Assembly: GCA_007132365.1 (NCBI GenBank)
Contig: SLOS01000073.1
Coordinates: 1 to 6,210, forward strand
Direction: 5' to 3'
Source: Bacteroidales bacterium
Lineage (GTDB): Bacteria; Bacteroidota; Bacteroidia; Bacteroidales; PUMT01
Length of the DNA: 6,210 bases
Shown here in pieces: positions 1-5,948 of the stretch (its first letter is position 1; each line of letters opens with the position of its first letter). Position numbers and translations under genes: made by a program. The notes beneath the pieces were generated by a model that worked only from the letters and a program-made list of their open reading frames with translations, searched no databases and was not told where the DNA came from.

Positions 1-157
1 CGATGATGACAGACAGAAGGTCTCCCTGTATGTTGAAAATTTCAATCCTGTTAGTTGTGACAGCTGACCTGGTTTTCTTTTGATTTGAGACAGGAAATAT
101 CTTTCCTTCAACTCTCACTTTGCCGTCAGGGGGATATATGTATCTGACGAGTTTCAT
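1..157 (-). CDS. Unrecognised protein, N-terminal 52 codons only (runs off left edge)
   Basis: This is the beginning of a minus-strand reading frame that continues beyond the window. It starts at an ATG at 157, and an in-frame TAA lies a short way upstream, so this ATG is the first possible one. The 52 visible codons have no stop and begin MKLVRYIYPPDGKVRVEG. The stretch is basic and hydrophilic, with no signal peptide or membrane segment, and ends in an alternating hydrophobic pattern (RIEIFNIQGDLLSVI) that suggests beta strands. I do not recognise the family and assign no function. No clear Shine-Dalgarno sequence precedes the ATG, which is common in Bacteroidota. It lies downstream of the CDGSH gene on the same strand, separated by 218 nt of non-coding DNA, so it is probably a separate transcription unit. 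A spurious short frame remains possible, because only about 50 codons can be judged. Confidence 0.5.
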   Translation of the reverse strand, partial: MKLVRYIYPPDGKVRVEGKIFPVSNQKKTRSAVTTNRIEIFNIQGDLLSVII

Positions 158-181
158 ATGGTAGTTTTCAGGTTAATAATG

Positions 182-200
182 GCCGGCAATCTCATCCGGC
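182..200. repeat. Short GC-rich inverted repeat
   Basis: GCCGG at 182-186 is complementary to CCGGC at 196-200, with a 9-nt loop. It sits 25 nt upstream of the ATG at 157. Neither side carries a T-run, so it does not look like an intrinsic terminator. It could be a small hairpin in the leader of the left-edge gene, or chance. Confidence 0.25.
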
Positions 201-265
201 AGCAGAGAAATAACCGGGCTTTGCGGGATAATGAATAACCCGTATCAACAGTAGTTGTCCGTCGA

Positions 266-293
266 TAAATATAGGGATCAAATCAAATGCAAA
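266..293 (-). promoter_or_regulatory. Weak Bacteroidota-type promoter candidate for the left-edge gene
   Basis: Read on the minus strand, TTTG (290-293) is followed after 16 nt by TATATTTA (266-273). The second element matches the Bacteroidota -7 consensus TAnnTTTG at all fixed positions except the last G. Two further TTTG-like triplets lie between them. It points toward the gene starting at 157 and would give a leader of roughly 100 nt. The imperfect -7 box and slightly short spacer make this tentative. Confidence 0.22.
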
Positions 294-295
294 GC

Positions 296-333
296 CGATG
301 ACTTTTTTACCGTCAGGTTATAAAAAACCATCG
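296..333. other. Imperfect hairpin between the CDGSH gene and the left-edge gene
   Basis: CGATG (296-300) pairs with CATCG (329-333). T6 (303-308) pairs with A6 (322-327), and ACC (309-311) pairs with GGT (316-318) around a GTCA loop (312-315). Small internal loops (AC opposite C, and a TAT bulge) interrupt it, leaving 14 base pairs. It lies 43 nt beyond the CDGSH stop codon on the minus strand. It could end or stabilise the kinase-CDGSH transcript. However, the A/T runs are inside the stem rather than after it, so it is not a textbook intrinsic terminator. Confidence 0.35.
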
Positions 334-375
334 TGAATATTGACCCTGTAACCGTTTGAAAAAAAATTTACGGTA

Positions 376-594
376 CTATTTTGCTGGTTGGGATAAATGG
401 CTGCCATCGCAGAATGGAGCATTTTTGGTCCCTCCACAACGGCAAATATATGCTTCAGTTCTTACGCTTTCATGACCCACAATTTTAAAATCACCCGTAA
501 TACGGGCCGGGCCATTTTTAATTAATTCCACGATGGCTCCTTTTTCTTCTTTTGAATTTTCCATTGCTCTGCTGTTTAATCTAACATTAGTCAT
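376..594 (-). CDS. Small CDGSH iron-sulfur domain protein
   Basis: A 72-residue soluble protein built almost entirely of one CDGSH-type iron-sulfur domain. The cluster-binding signature CRCGGTKNAPFCDGSH is complete, with ligands Cys51, Cys53, Cys62 and His66 in this numbering. It is preceded by the usual beta segment KNGPARITGDFKIV. Family knowledge: CDGSH proteins bind a redox-active, pH-labile [2Fe-2S] cluster through three Cys and one His. Roles in bacteria are mostly unproven, with electron transfer, cluster transfer or redox/iron sensing proposed. There is no signal peptide or membrane segment, so it should be cytoplasmic. I chose the ATG at 594 because GAGGA sits 5 nt upstream of it. 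An in-frame ATG at 609 would add five residues (MKRII) and lacks such a site; a third ATG at 564 is also possible. The start overlaps the last 8 nt of the kinase gene, which strongly suggests co-transcription and translational coupling with the two-component system. Confidence 0.9.
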   Translation of the reverse strand: MTNVRLNSRAMENSKEEKGAIVELIKNGPARITGDFKIVGHESVRTEAYICRCGGTKNAPFCDGSHLSQPAK

Positions 595-3500
595 TATAAT
601 CCTCTTCATGTTTCCCTGAAATTAAGGGAATCAGAATAGTTACGCGTGTGCCTTTGGGTTTCCTGTTATCATAATAGAGATCTGTTATTTCAATATTGTA
701 ATCATTCTTCCCGGGTTCATTAAGCAGTCCGACTCTCCTGATGCTGATATCGAGTCCCATTGAATCATGCTGTTTATGACGCCGCCGGTTTATTTCAGCC
801 GATTTTTCCCTCCCTATACCATTATCTTCTACAACACACTGCAATCTGTTTCCTTCTGATTTGGCAAATTTGATTTTAAGTATTCCCTGCTTTTCCTTGT
901 GCAGTAAACCGTGAAGAATTGCATTCTCAACAAAGGGCTGAAGCAGCATTGGGGGAATCCGGTAATGGTGATTATCGAGTTTTTCATCTATTTCTATTTC
1001 ATAGAGGAATTTATTTTCGAATCGCATCATTTCCAGCTTAATATAGTTTTCTAAAAAATCAGCTTCCTCCCTGATACTGACTGAGTTTCTGGAGGCAAAT
1101 TCCAGTGTCTGCCTGATCAGTTTGGAAAAGTAACCAATGAAAGTAAATGCAGAATCCTGCTCTTTGTTCAAAATATAATACTGGATTGAATTGATGGCGT
1201 TAAATGTAAAATGAGGATTCATCTGGGCCTGAAGGGCCCTGATACGGAGTTCAGAAATTTCCCTTTCATGTATCAGCTTGCGTTTTTCAAGGTTTCGGAC
1301 ATATCTCACCCTGAGAATCAGAATTAACCAGAACACAGCTAACAGCAAAACCACGAGAGTTATGTAAAACCACCATGTCTGCCACCAGGGTGGCAGTATG
1401 CGGAAGGCAAATTCTGTATTTCCGCGGCTTCCCCAATCAAAGGCAAGCTGGGATTCCACTTCAAGAACGTAACGCCCTGGTGCAAGATTAGGGTAGATGA
1501 CCTGCCGGGCAGGTTCAAAGGGTGACCAGTGCTCATTCATGCCAATCATCCTGTACCGGTAGAGGGTTTTATCCTGTCCGCCAATATTTGCCGTGCTGAA
1601 ATAAAAGCTCAGGCTGTTCTGGCCGTGGCTCAGTTTCAGTCCGCTAACCGGAACGCCCGTCCACGGATCAGCGTCACAAATTCCTTCCCAGTCCGTTTGC
1701 TGATGGTTCAGGTCCACGCGACTGATGAATACATTTCTCTCACCCGGAACCAGATGATATGCCGCATCTGCGCTTATTTCTGCAACACTGCCGGAGCCCC
1801 CGATCCAGATATTGCCGTTGTTGCAGGAATGGGAGGCCCTGATATTCGTTTCATGCATTCCGTCCTCATGGTTAAAGAACCTTACTGCAGGAAAATTATC
1901 ATTGTAAAGCCGGTTAAGGTCAATTCGGTTGGCGCCAAGGTTGGTGCCTGCCCACAGGAAGCCACGGCCGTCAACCTCCATCCAGGTAATCCTGTCGCCG
2001 GTAATGTTATTTCGGGGACTGATTGAAAAAAGAACTTCAATGCTGTCATTTTCAAAATTCAGTATCTGGATAGATCCATTGTTGGTCCCTGTTACCAGGT
2101 TTCCCCTGTGATCCTCTGTCAGGGTAGTTATTGAGGAATGAAGGCCGGGATTTTCATCGTTGAGGAGGCGCAGCTTATCCTCCTCTATCCGGTAAAGTCC
2201 ATTGTTGAGGCATGAAAACCATGTTCCCTGGCTGGTTTTTATAAGATCGGTGACAGAGACCGCTGACTCTGGTAAAAGTTTATGAAATGAGGTTTCATAT
2301 CCTCTGAATTCGGCAAATACCATGTTGTTTGAAGAAAATGTAACTATTTTATTACTATCCAATACCTCCAGTCTTTCATGCATCAGATTGAAATACCCGG
2401 TAAAGCTGACATCATGTTTTTCTGATATTTGAAAAACCCCTGCATTGCTCAGTACCATAACACTGTTGTCAGGCCCGGGCTTAATATCGCTGAAATGATC
2501 AACCGCAATGCTTTCTTTATGTCTGTATTCAGCAGGTGAATAAAGGGCACCTTTTTCAATAATTTCAATCTTGTTATTTGTTTTCTGGCGGTACGGATTT
2601 TCCCAGCGATATGATCCTGCACCCCTCAGGCTTTCATATTTTTCAAAAGAGCCGTCAGAGTCAAGGAAAAAAGAGTATTTTTCAGGAAATATCTCTTTTT
2701 TAAAGATGTCAAGCTCCCTCTCAATAAGTTTTCTGTCAAACCGTTCAAAAGATCCGCCCTGTTTTCTAAAATAGATCTGTTTTTCATCCAGCAACCATAA
2801 TGTACCATTCTCACTGCTTGCAAATGCCCTTATATTGAGAGTCTGAGAGGGCGGCAGGCCATCAAACCCTGGTTTAAAAATCTTCGGATTAAGTACAAAT
2901 AACCCCAGTGCCTGATCAGCAACGACGATGATCTGATCGGATTTGTCATAGATTACCCTGTTAATTCTGTCGGCAGTCAGCCCGTATAAAGGATTAAGCA
3001 GTTCGAGGCTGTCACCCCTCATCCTTAACAGTCCCCCATACTCACTGAACGGCCCTTTGTTCCCCGCAAGGTAAAGGTTGCCGGCACCATCTTCTGCAAT
3101 ATCCAGTATTTCTGCTGTACCCTCGATAATAACCCTGTCTTTTCCTGACCGCAGTATATCATTAACATAGGCAAGTGCCCATATAGTATCACTATTTTCA
3201 GTGATAAAGGATGAGAGGGTAAAGTTCATACGCCTTTCGGTTAACCGGGCAAGTGCAACACTGTCTTTATCCGGATAATATTTAAAAAGGCCGTTATTGA
3301 AGGATTGTACGTAGATATGTTTTTCTGTTTCAAGGAAACCCTTGATATTGGCGTACATGGGCGGATGGCTGAACGGCTCCGGCCGGTAATTATGGTATTC
3401 ATTGTTACGGTAAACAGTAAACCCGTCATCAGTTCCTACCATTAAAGCATCCCATATCCGGGAATAGCTCATACGGTTTATCCTTGCACCAGGCAGGGAG

Positions 3501-3946
3501 TCCTGTGGAATTTCAATAATAAATTCATTCCCGTTATACCTTACCACCCCCGTACCCGGGAGTCCGAGCCATATATCTCCACTGCTGCCCCCGGCAATTG
3601 CCGAAACATTCAGAGAAGGCAATCCCTGTTCCATTCCGTGAATGCTTATCCTTTCCCCGCACCATCTTACCAGTCCCGCCTCGGTACCTATCCAGTAAAA
3701 CCCCCTTGAATCGATTATGATATCCCTTATCAGGGTGCCGGGCAGACCTTCACTCATGCCTATATGCCTGTATTGAAAATGCTGTGAAAAAGTTATCCCC
3801 GAAAGGGAAATAAAAACAACGATAAAAAGCAAGAGGCCACGGGTACCTGATAATGCCTCACGGTTTCTGTTTTCCACACCTCTGGGACCGGGGATTAAAG
3901 GCGGGGGCGGTTTTAACCGATCTATTTTCAGATTATGGCTTGGCAT
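587..3946 (-). CDS. Periplasmic-propeller sensor histidine kinase, LytS/His_kinase type
   Basis: A 1119-residue membrane sensor kinase. A hydrophobic signal segment (about 37-54) probably ends at TFS|Q. Roughly fourteen propeller repeats follow between about 68 and 725, several with the Reg_prop hallmark 'D..G.(L/I)W.G(T/S)..G' (residues 78-92, 122-134, 611-624, 658-671, 709-719), which suggests two seven-bladed propellers. A Y_Y_Y domain spans about 775-850 (YRYRMIGMNEHW, LAPGRYVLEV). One transmembrane helix lies at about 859-880, followed by a short coiled linker. The His_kinase domain (QAQMNPHFTFNAINSIQ) carries the presumed phosphoacceptor His912. The ATPase domain has an N-box QPFVENAILHGL (1003-1014) and G-box DNGIG (1041-1045). 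Family knowledge: such kinases autophosphorylate and signal to a LytTR regulator, here encoded 14 nt upstream. The ligand is unknown. The ATG start leaves a 36-residue proline-rich n-region; a GTG at 3877 would give a more normal signal peptide. All catalytic boxes are present, so it looks functional. Confidence 0.93.
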   Translation of the reverse strand: MPSHNLKIDRLKPPPPLIPGPRGVENRNREALSGTRGLLLFIVVFISLSGITFSQHFQYRHIGMSEGLPGTLIRDIIIDSRGFYWIGTEAGLVRWCGERISIHGMEQGLPSLNVSAIAGGSSGDIWLGLPGTGVVRYNGNEFIIEIPQDSLPGARINRMSYSRIWDALMVGTDDGFTVYRNNEYHNYRPEPFSHPPMYANIKGFLETEKHIYVQSFNNGLFKYYPDKDSVALARLTERRMNFTLSSFITENSDTIWALAYVNDILRSGKDRVIIEGTAEILDIAEDGAGNLYLAGNKGPFSEYGGLLRMRGDSLELLNPLYGLTADRINRVIYDKSDQIIVVADQALGLFVLNPKIFKPGFDGLPPSQTLNIRAFASSENGTLWLLDEKQIYFRKQGGSFERFDRKLIERELDIFKKEIFPEKYSFFLDSDGSFEKYESLRGAGSYRWENPYRQKTNNKIEIIEKGALYSPAEYRHKESIAVDHFSDIKPGPDNSVMVLSNAGVFQISEKHDVSFTGYFNLMHERLEVLDSNKIVTFSSNNMVFAEFRGYETSFHKLLPESAVSVTDLIKTSQGTWFSCLNNGLYRIEEDKLRLLNDENPGLHSSITTLTEDHRGNLVTGTNNGSIQILNFENDSIEVLFSISPRNNITGDRITWMEVDGRGFLWAGTNLGANRIDLNRLYNDNFPAVRFFNHEDGMHETNIRASHSCNNGNIWIGGSGSVAEISADAAYHLVPGERNVFISRVDLNHQQTDWEGICDADPWTGVPVSGLKLSHGQNSLSFYFSTANIGGQDKTLYRYRMIGMNEHWSPFEPARQVIYPNLAPGRYVLEVESQLAFDWGSRGNTEFAFRILPPWWQTWWFYITLVVLLLAVFWLILILRVRYVRNLEKRKLIHEREISELRIRALQAQMNPHFTFNAINSIQYYILNKEQDSAFTFIGYFSKLIRQTLEFASRNSVSIREEADFLENYIKLEMMRFENKFLYEIEIDEKLDNHHYRIPPMLLQPFVENAILHGLLHKEKQGILKIKFAKSEGNRLQCVVEDNGIGREKSAEINRRRHKQHDSMGLDISIRRVGLLNEPGKNDYNIEITDLYYDNRKPKGTRVTILIPLISGKHEEDYND

Positions 3947-3960
3947 GCCAGTGGTTAAAG

Positions 3961-4716
3961 TTATGATCTTCTTGTCAGGCGCTTAAGGAACTCTTCGCTT
4001 CGCCGGTGAGCAACTTCAAGCTCCTCACCGTTCCGGAGAATTATATAGTTTCCGGCTTTCCTGTAGGTTTGCACATAATTCAGGTTAACCAGAAATGATT
4101 TGTGTATTCTGAAAAAGACATCTCCCGGAAGGATCTCCTCCAGTTGTTTCAGGCTTCGGGAAACAAGATAGTTTATGTTGCCTCTCAGATACACACTGCA
4201 ATATGATTCCTGGGCCCTGCAGTAAATTATGTCGGGGATTTTTTCCATCTCATATCCTTCTTTGGTTGGGAAAGCAATACTGTTAAATGTGCTGGTCTCC
4301 GACTGGAAATTGCTGATAAGGGTATTTACCCTGGCCCTGTTGCCTTTGGCTGATACGGTAAGATCTCCGTAGCGATCCATCATAGCTTTGAGATCATCAT
4401 GATTTACAGGTTTGAGAAGGTAGTCGAATGCTGCAACCTTTATGGCCTCTATGGCATACTGCTCGTATGCCGTACAAAATACCACCTGAAAGGGGATCTC
4501 TTCAAAGTGATCGAAAAGGGCAAACCCGTTTTGACCGGGCATTTCAATATCAAGAAAGACAATATCAGGATTGTATCTTCTGATTGCTGCCACGCCCTCA
4601 GCGACGGAGGGGACTGAATCCATGACTACCAGCCTGCTGCCAAGGAAGGCCTTAATCAATTGCTGCAGGATTACCCTGGCGTGTTTTTCATCATCTATGA
4701 TTATGCAGGTAGCCAT
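3961..4716 (-). CDS. LytTR-family response regulator
   Basis: A 251-residue response regulator with two domains. The receiver domain (about 3-120) has the acidic pair Asp8/Asp9 (IIIDDE), the phosphoacceptor Asp56 (VFLDIEMPG), Thr82 (FCTAYEQYAI) and Lys102 (DYLLKPV), so it should be phosphorylatable. The LytTR DNA-binding domain (about 145-248) shows the typical IIYCRAQESYCSVYL and FFRIHKSFLVNLNYV segments. Family knowledge: LytTR regulators bind DNA as dimers through beta strands and activate promoters after phosphorylation by LytS-type kinases. The partner is almost certainly the kinase 14 nt downstream. I start at the ATG at 4716 (MATCIIIDDE) because the receiver fold begins there. The upstream ATG at 4809 would add 31 residues unlike any receiver and would run through the intergenic promoter region. 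No Shine-Dalgarno sequence or convincing promoter is visible upstream; the best -7-like match is TAGATTTT at 4750-4757. Confidence 0.94.
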   Translation of the reverse strand: MATCIIIDDEKHARVILQQLIKAFLGSRLVVMDSVPSVAEGVAAIRRYNPDIVFLDIEMPGQNGFALFDHFEEIPFQVVFCTAYEQYAIEAIKVAAFDYLLKPVNHDDLKAMMDRYGDLTVSAKGNRARVNTLISNFQSETSTFNSIAFPTKEGYEMEKIPDIIYCRAQESYCSVYLRGNINYLVSRSLKQLEEILPGDVFFRIHKSFLVNLNYVQTYRKAGNYIILRNGEELEVAHRRSEEFLKRLTRRS

Positions 4717-4777
4717 TGGTGATCTGTTTTTTCGGGCAATATAATAAATAAAATCTATCCAGCCATCTGTGTATAAA

Positions 4778-4806
4778 TTTGCTGAAAAAATTTTCATGTA
4801 TATTTG
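4778..4806 (+). promoter_or_regulatory. Bacteroidota-type promoter for pnuC
   Basis: TTTG (4778-4781) and TATATTTG (4799-4806) match the -33 and -7 elements of the Bacteroidota housekeeping sigma factor (TTTG / TAnnTTTG), with a 17-nt spacer. Transcription should start near 4811-4814, giving a leader of only about 15 nt before the ATG at 4827. A second perfect TAnnTTTG (TAAATTTG, 4774-4781) overlaps the -33 element and could serve an alternative upstream start. No riboswitch fits in so short a leader. Confidence 0.6.
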
Positions 4807-4826
4807 CACTCATATTTTTCGATTAA

Positions 4827-5456
4827 ATGGATACATCATCTTTCTTTGAAATATTTCTGCAAAACATATTGAATACCTCCCTGATTGAGATAATTGCAGT
4901 TATTTTTGGACTGACGAGTGTCTGGTTTGCAAAAAAGGAGAATATCCTGGTATATCCGACTGGCATTGTAAGTGTGCTTATATATGTCTATATATGCTTT
5001 ATAGCCAAGCTTTATGCAGATATGGGGATAAATTTCTTCTATTTCATAATGAGTGTTTATGGATGGTATATGTGGACCCGGAAGAACAGGGCCAGCAGAA
5101 CCCTTGAAATAACCAGATGCGGATGGTCAGGGCATATTTTCAATCTTTTGGCCGGTGGTGCCATGTTTTTGATCCTGAATTTTATTCTCAGGAATTATAC
5201 CGACAGTGATGTTCCGGTATGGGATTCGCTGACAACAGCAATTTTCATTGTTGCCATGTGGCTTATGGCAAGGAAAAAGATAGACCACTGGACAGCCTGG
5301 ATGGCTGGAAATGCTATATCAATTCCCTTGTACTTTTATAAGGGGCTGGTGTTTACAAGCTTTCAATACACGGTGTTTTTGATCCTGGCGATTTTAGGGT
5401 ATATTGAATGGAGAAGAAAATTGCAGGCGAAGCTGGTGAAGCAGCAGATAAATTAG
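4827..5456 (+). CDS. pnuC: PnuC-family nicotinamide riboside (or related vitamin) transporter
   Basis: A 209-residue inner-membrane protein of the usual PnuC length, with about seven hydrophobic segments (roughly 19-38, 40-62, 64-83, 104-123, 131-149, 154-171, 174-194). Family-typical features are EIIAVIFGLTSVWFAKKEN near the N-terminus, YGWYMW with the WxxW pair Trp80/Trp83, and a conserved end with NAISIPLYFYKG and FTSFQYTVFLILAILGYIEW (Asn162, Gln180). Family knowledge: PnuC proteins are facilitators for unphosphorylated nicotinamide riboside, and uptake is driven by intracellular phosphorylation. Some Bacteroidota members (PnuT) carry thiamine instead. No NadR/ribosylnicotinamide kinase, thiamine gene or TPP riboswitch is visible here, so the substrate cannot be settled and the symbol reflects the family. 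It has its own promoter just upstream, diverges from the two-component operon, and is followed after 12 nt by a lipoprotein gene. Confidence 0.92.
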   Translation: MDTSSFFEIFLQNILNTSLIEIIAVIFGLTSVWFAKKENILVYPTGIVSVLIYVYICFIAKLYADMGINFFYFIMSVYGWYMWTRKNRASRTLEITRCGWSGHIFNLLAGGAMFLILNFILRNYTDSDVPVWDSLTTAIFIVAMWLMARKKIDHWTAWMAGNAISIPLYFYKGLVFTSFQYTVFLILAILGYIEWRRKLQAKLVKQQIN

Positions 5457-5468
5457 TTTTATTGACAA

Positions 5469-5948
5469 ATGCTAAGGGCAATTATCAGGAAAATATTCAG
5501 GATTATCCTGACCGGCATCATGATCCCGGTTATGCTTCAGGCGTGTGAGGAAGAATGCACCCATAAGCCCAGGTCTCTTGCAGGAGTAGATTTTCACTCA
5601 TTTGTTAATGGTATTGACGAACAGCGGCCTGTGGACAGCCTTTCAGTCAGCGGACTGGGAAGGGAAGACAGCCTGCTTTATTCGAACAGCCGTAATATCC
5701 TCTCAATCAGTCTCCCGATGAACGGTTCGGCCGAAGAGGCCGGATTTATATTTGTTTTTAACAATGAGACAGATACTATCTGGTTATCATATAAGGTCAT
5801 CCCCTGGTTTCTTTCACAGGAATGCGGATTTGTGCTAAATTTTGAATTGCTTGAAGCACGGCATACGACCAGCATTGTTGATTCGGTTGTTATTGTAACA
5901 AGAGAAATTACCAGTTTTGATGAAACGAATATCAGGATTTATCATTAG
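5469..5948 (+). CDS. Lipoprotein of unknown function, DUF6452-like
   Basis: A 159-residue predicted lipoprotein. A basic n-region (RAIIRKIFR) and hydrophobic segment lead to the lipobox LQAC, with Cys26 as the lipidated residue. The mature protein starts C-E-E-E-C and continues with KPRSLAGVDF, then beta-rich segments including SLSVSGLGREDSLLY and ISLPMN. From memory, this architecture (short Cys-rich start, a 'PRSL' block, then 'GLG..DS.LY' and 'LP.N') matches the Bacteroidota family DUF6452, whose function is unknown; I could not run a profile search. The acidic run directly after the lipidated Cys resembles the surface-export signals of Bacteroidota lipoproteins, so it may reach the cell surface. 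It lies 12 nt after pnuC and overlaps the next gene by 29 nt, so the three are probably one operon. No enzyme motif is visible. Confidence 0.8.
   Translation: MLRAIIRKIFRIILTGIMIPVMLQACEEECTHKPRSLAGVDFHSFVNGIDEQRPVDSLSVSGLGREDSLLYSNSRNILSISLPMNGSAEEAGFIFVFNNETDTIWLSYKVIPWFLSQECGFVLNFELLEARHTTSIVDSVVIVTREITSFDETNIRIYH

Noticed and set aside
351..375. Inverted repeat ACCGT/ACGGT flanking an A8/T8 run just after the CDGSH stop as an intrinsic terminator
   Set aside because: The stem is only 5 bp and the T-run (minus strand) lies in the loop rather than after the stem, so it does not fit an intrinsic terminator.
1529..2026. Plus-strand open frame of 165 codons opposite the kinase gene
   Set aside because: It is antisense to the well-supported propeller/Y_Y_Y coding region, its translation shows no recognisable domain, and it is explained by codon bias on the opposite strand.
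3943..3950. Perfect palindrome GGCATGCC over the kinase start codon as an operator
   Set aside because: An 8-bp palindrome is common by chance, and it has no second copy or flanking symmetry here.
4717..4809. 31-residue N-terminal extension of the response regulator from an ATG at 4809
   Set aside because: The receiver domain begins at MATCIIIDDE (4716). The extension has no receiver similarity and would occupy the intergenic promoter region.
4717..4826. TPP or NAD-type riboswitch controlling pnuC
   Set aside because: The predicted leader is only about 15 nt, and no conserved TPP-riboswitch blocks (such as CTGAGA) are present in the 110-nt intergenic region.
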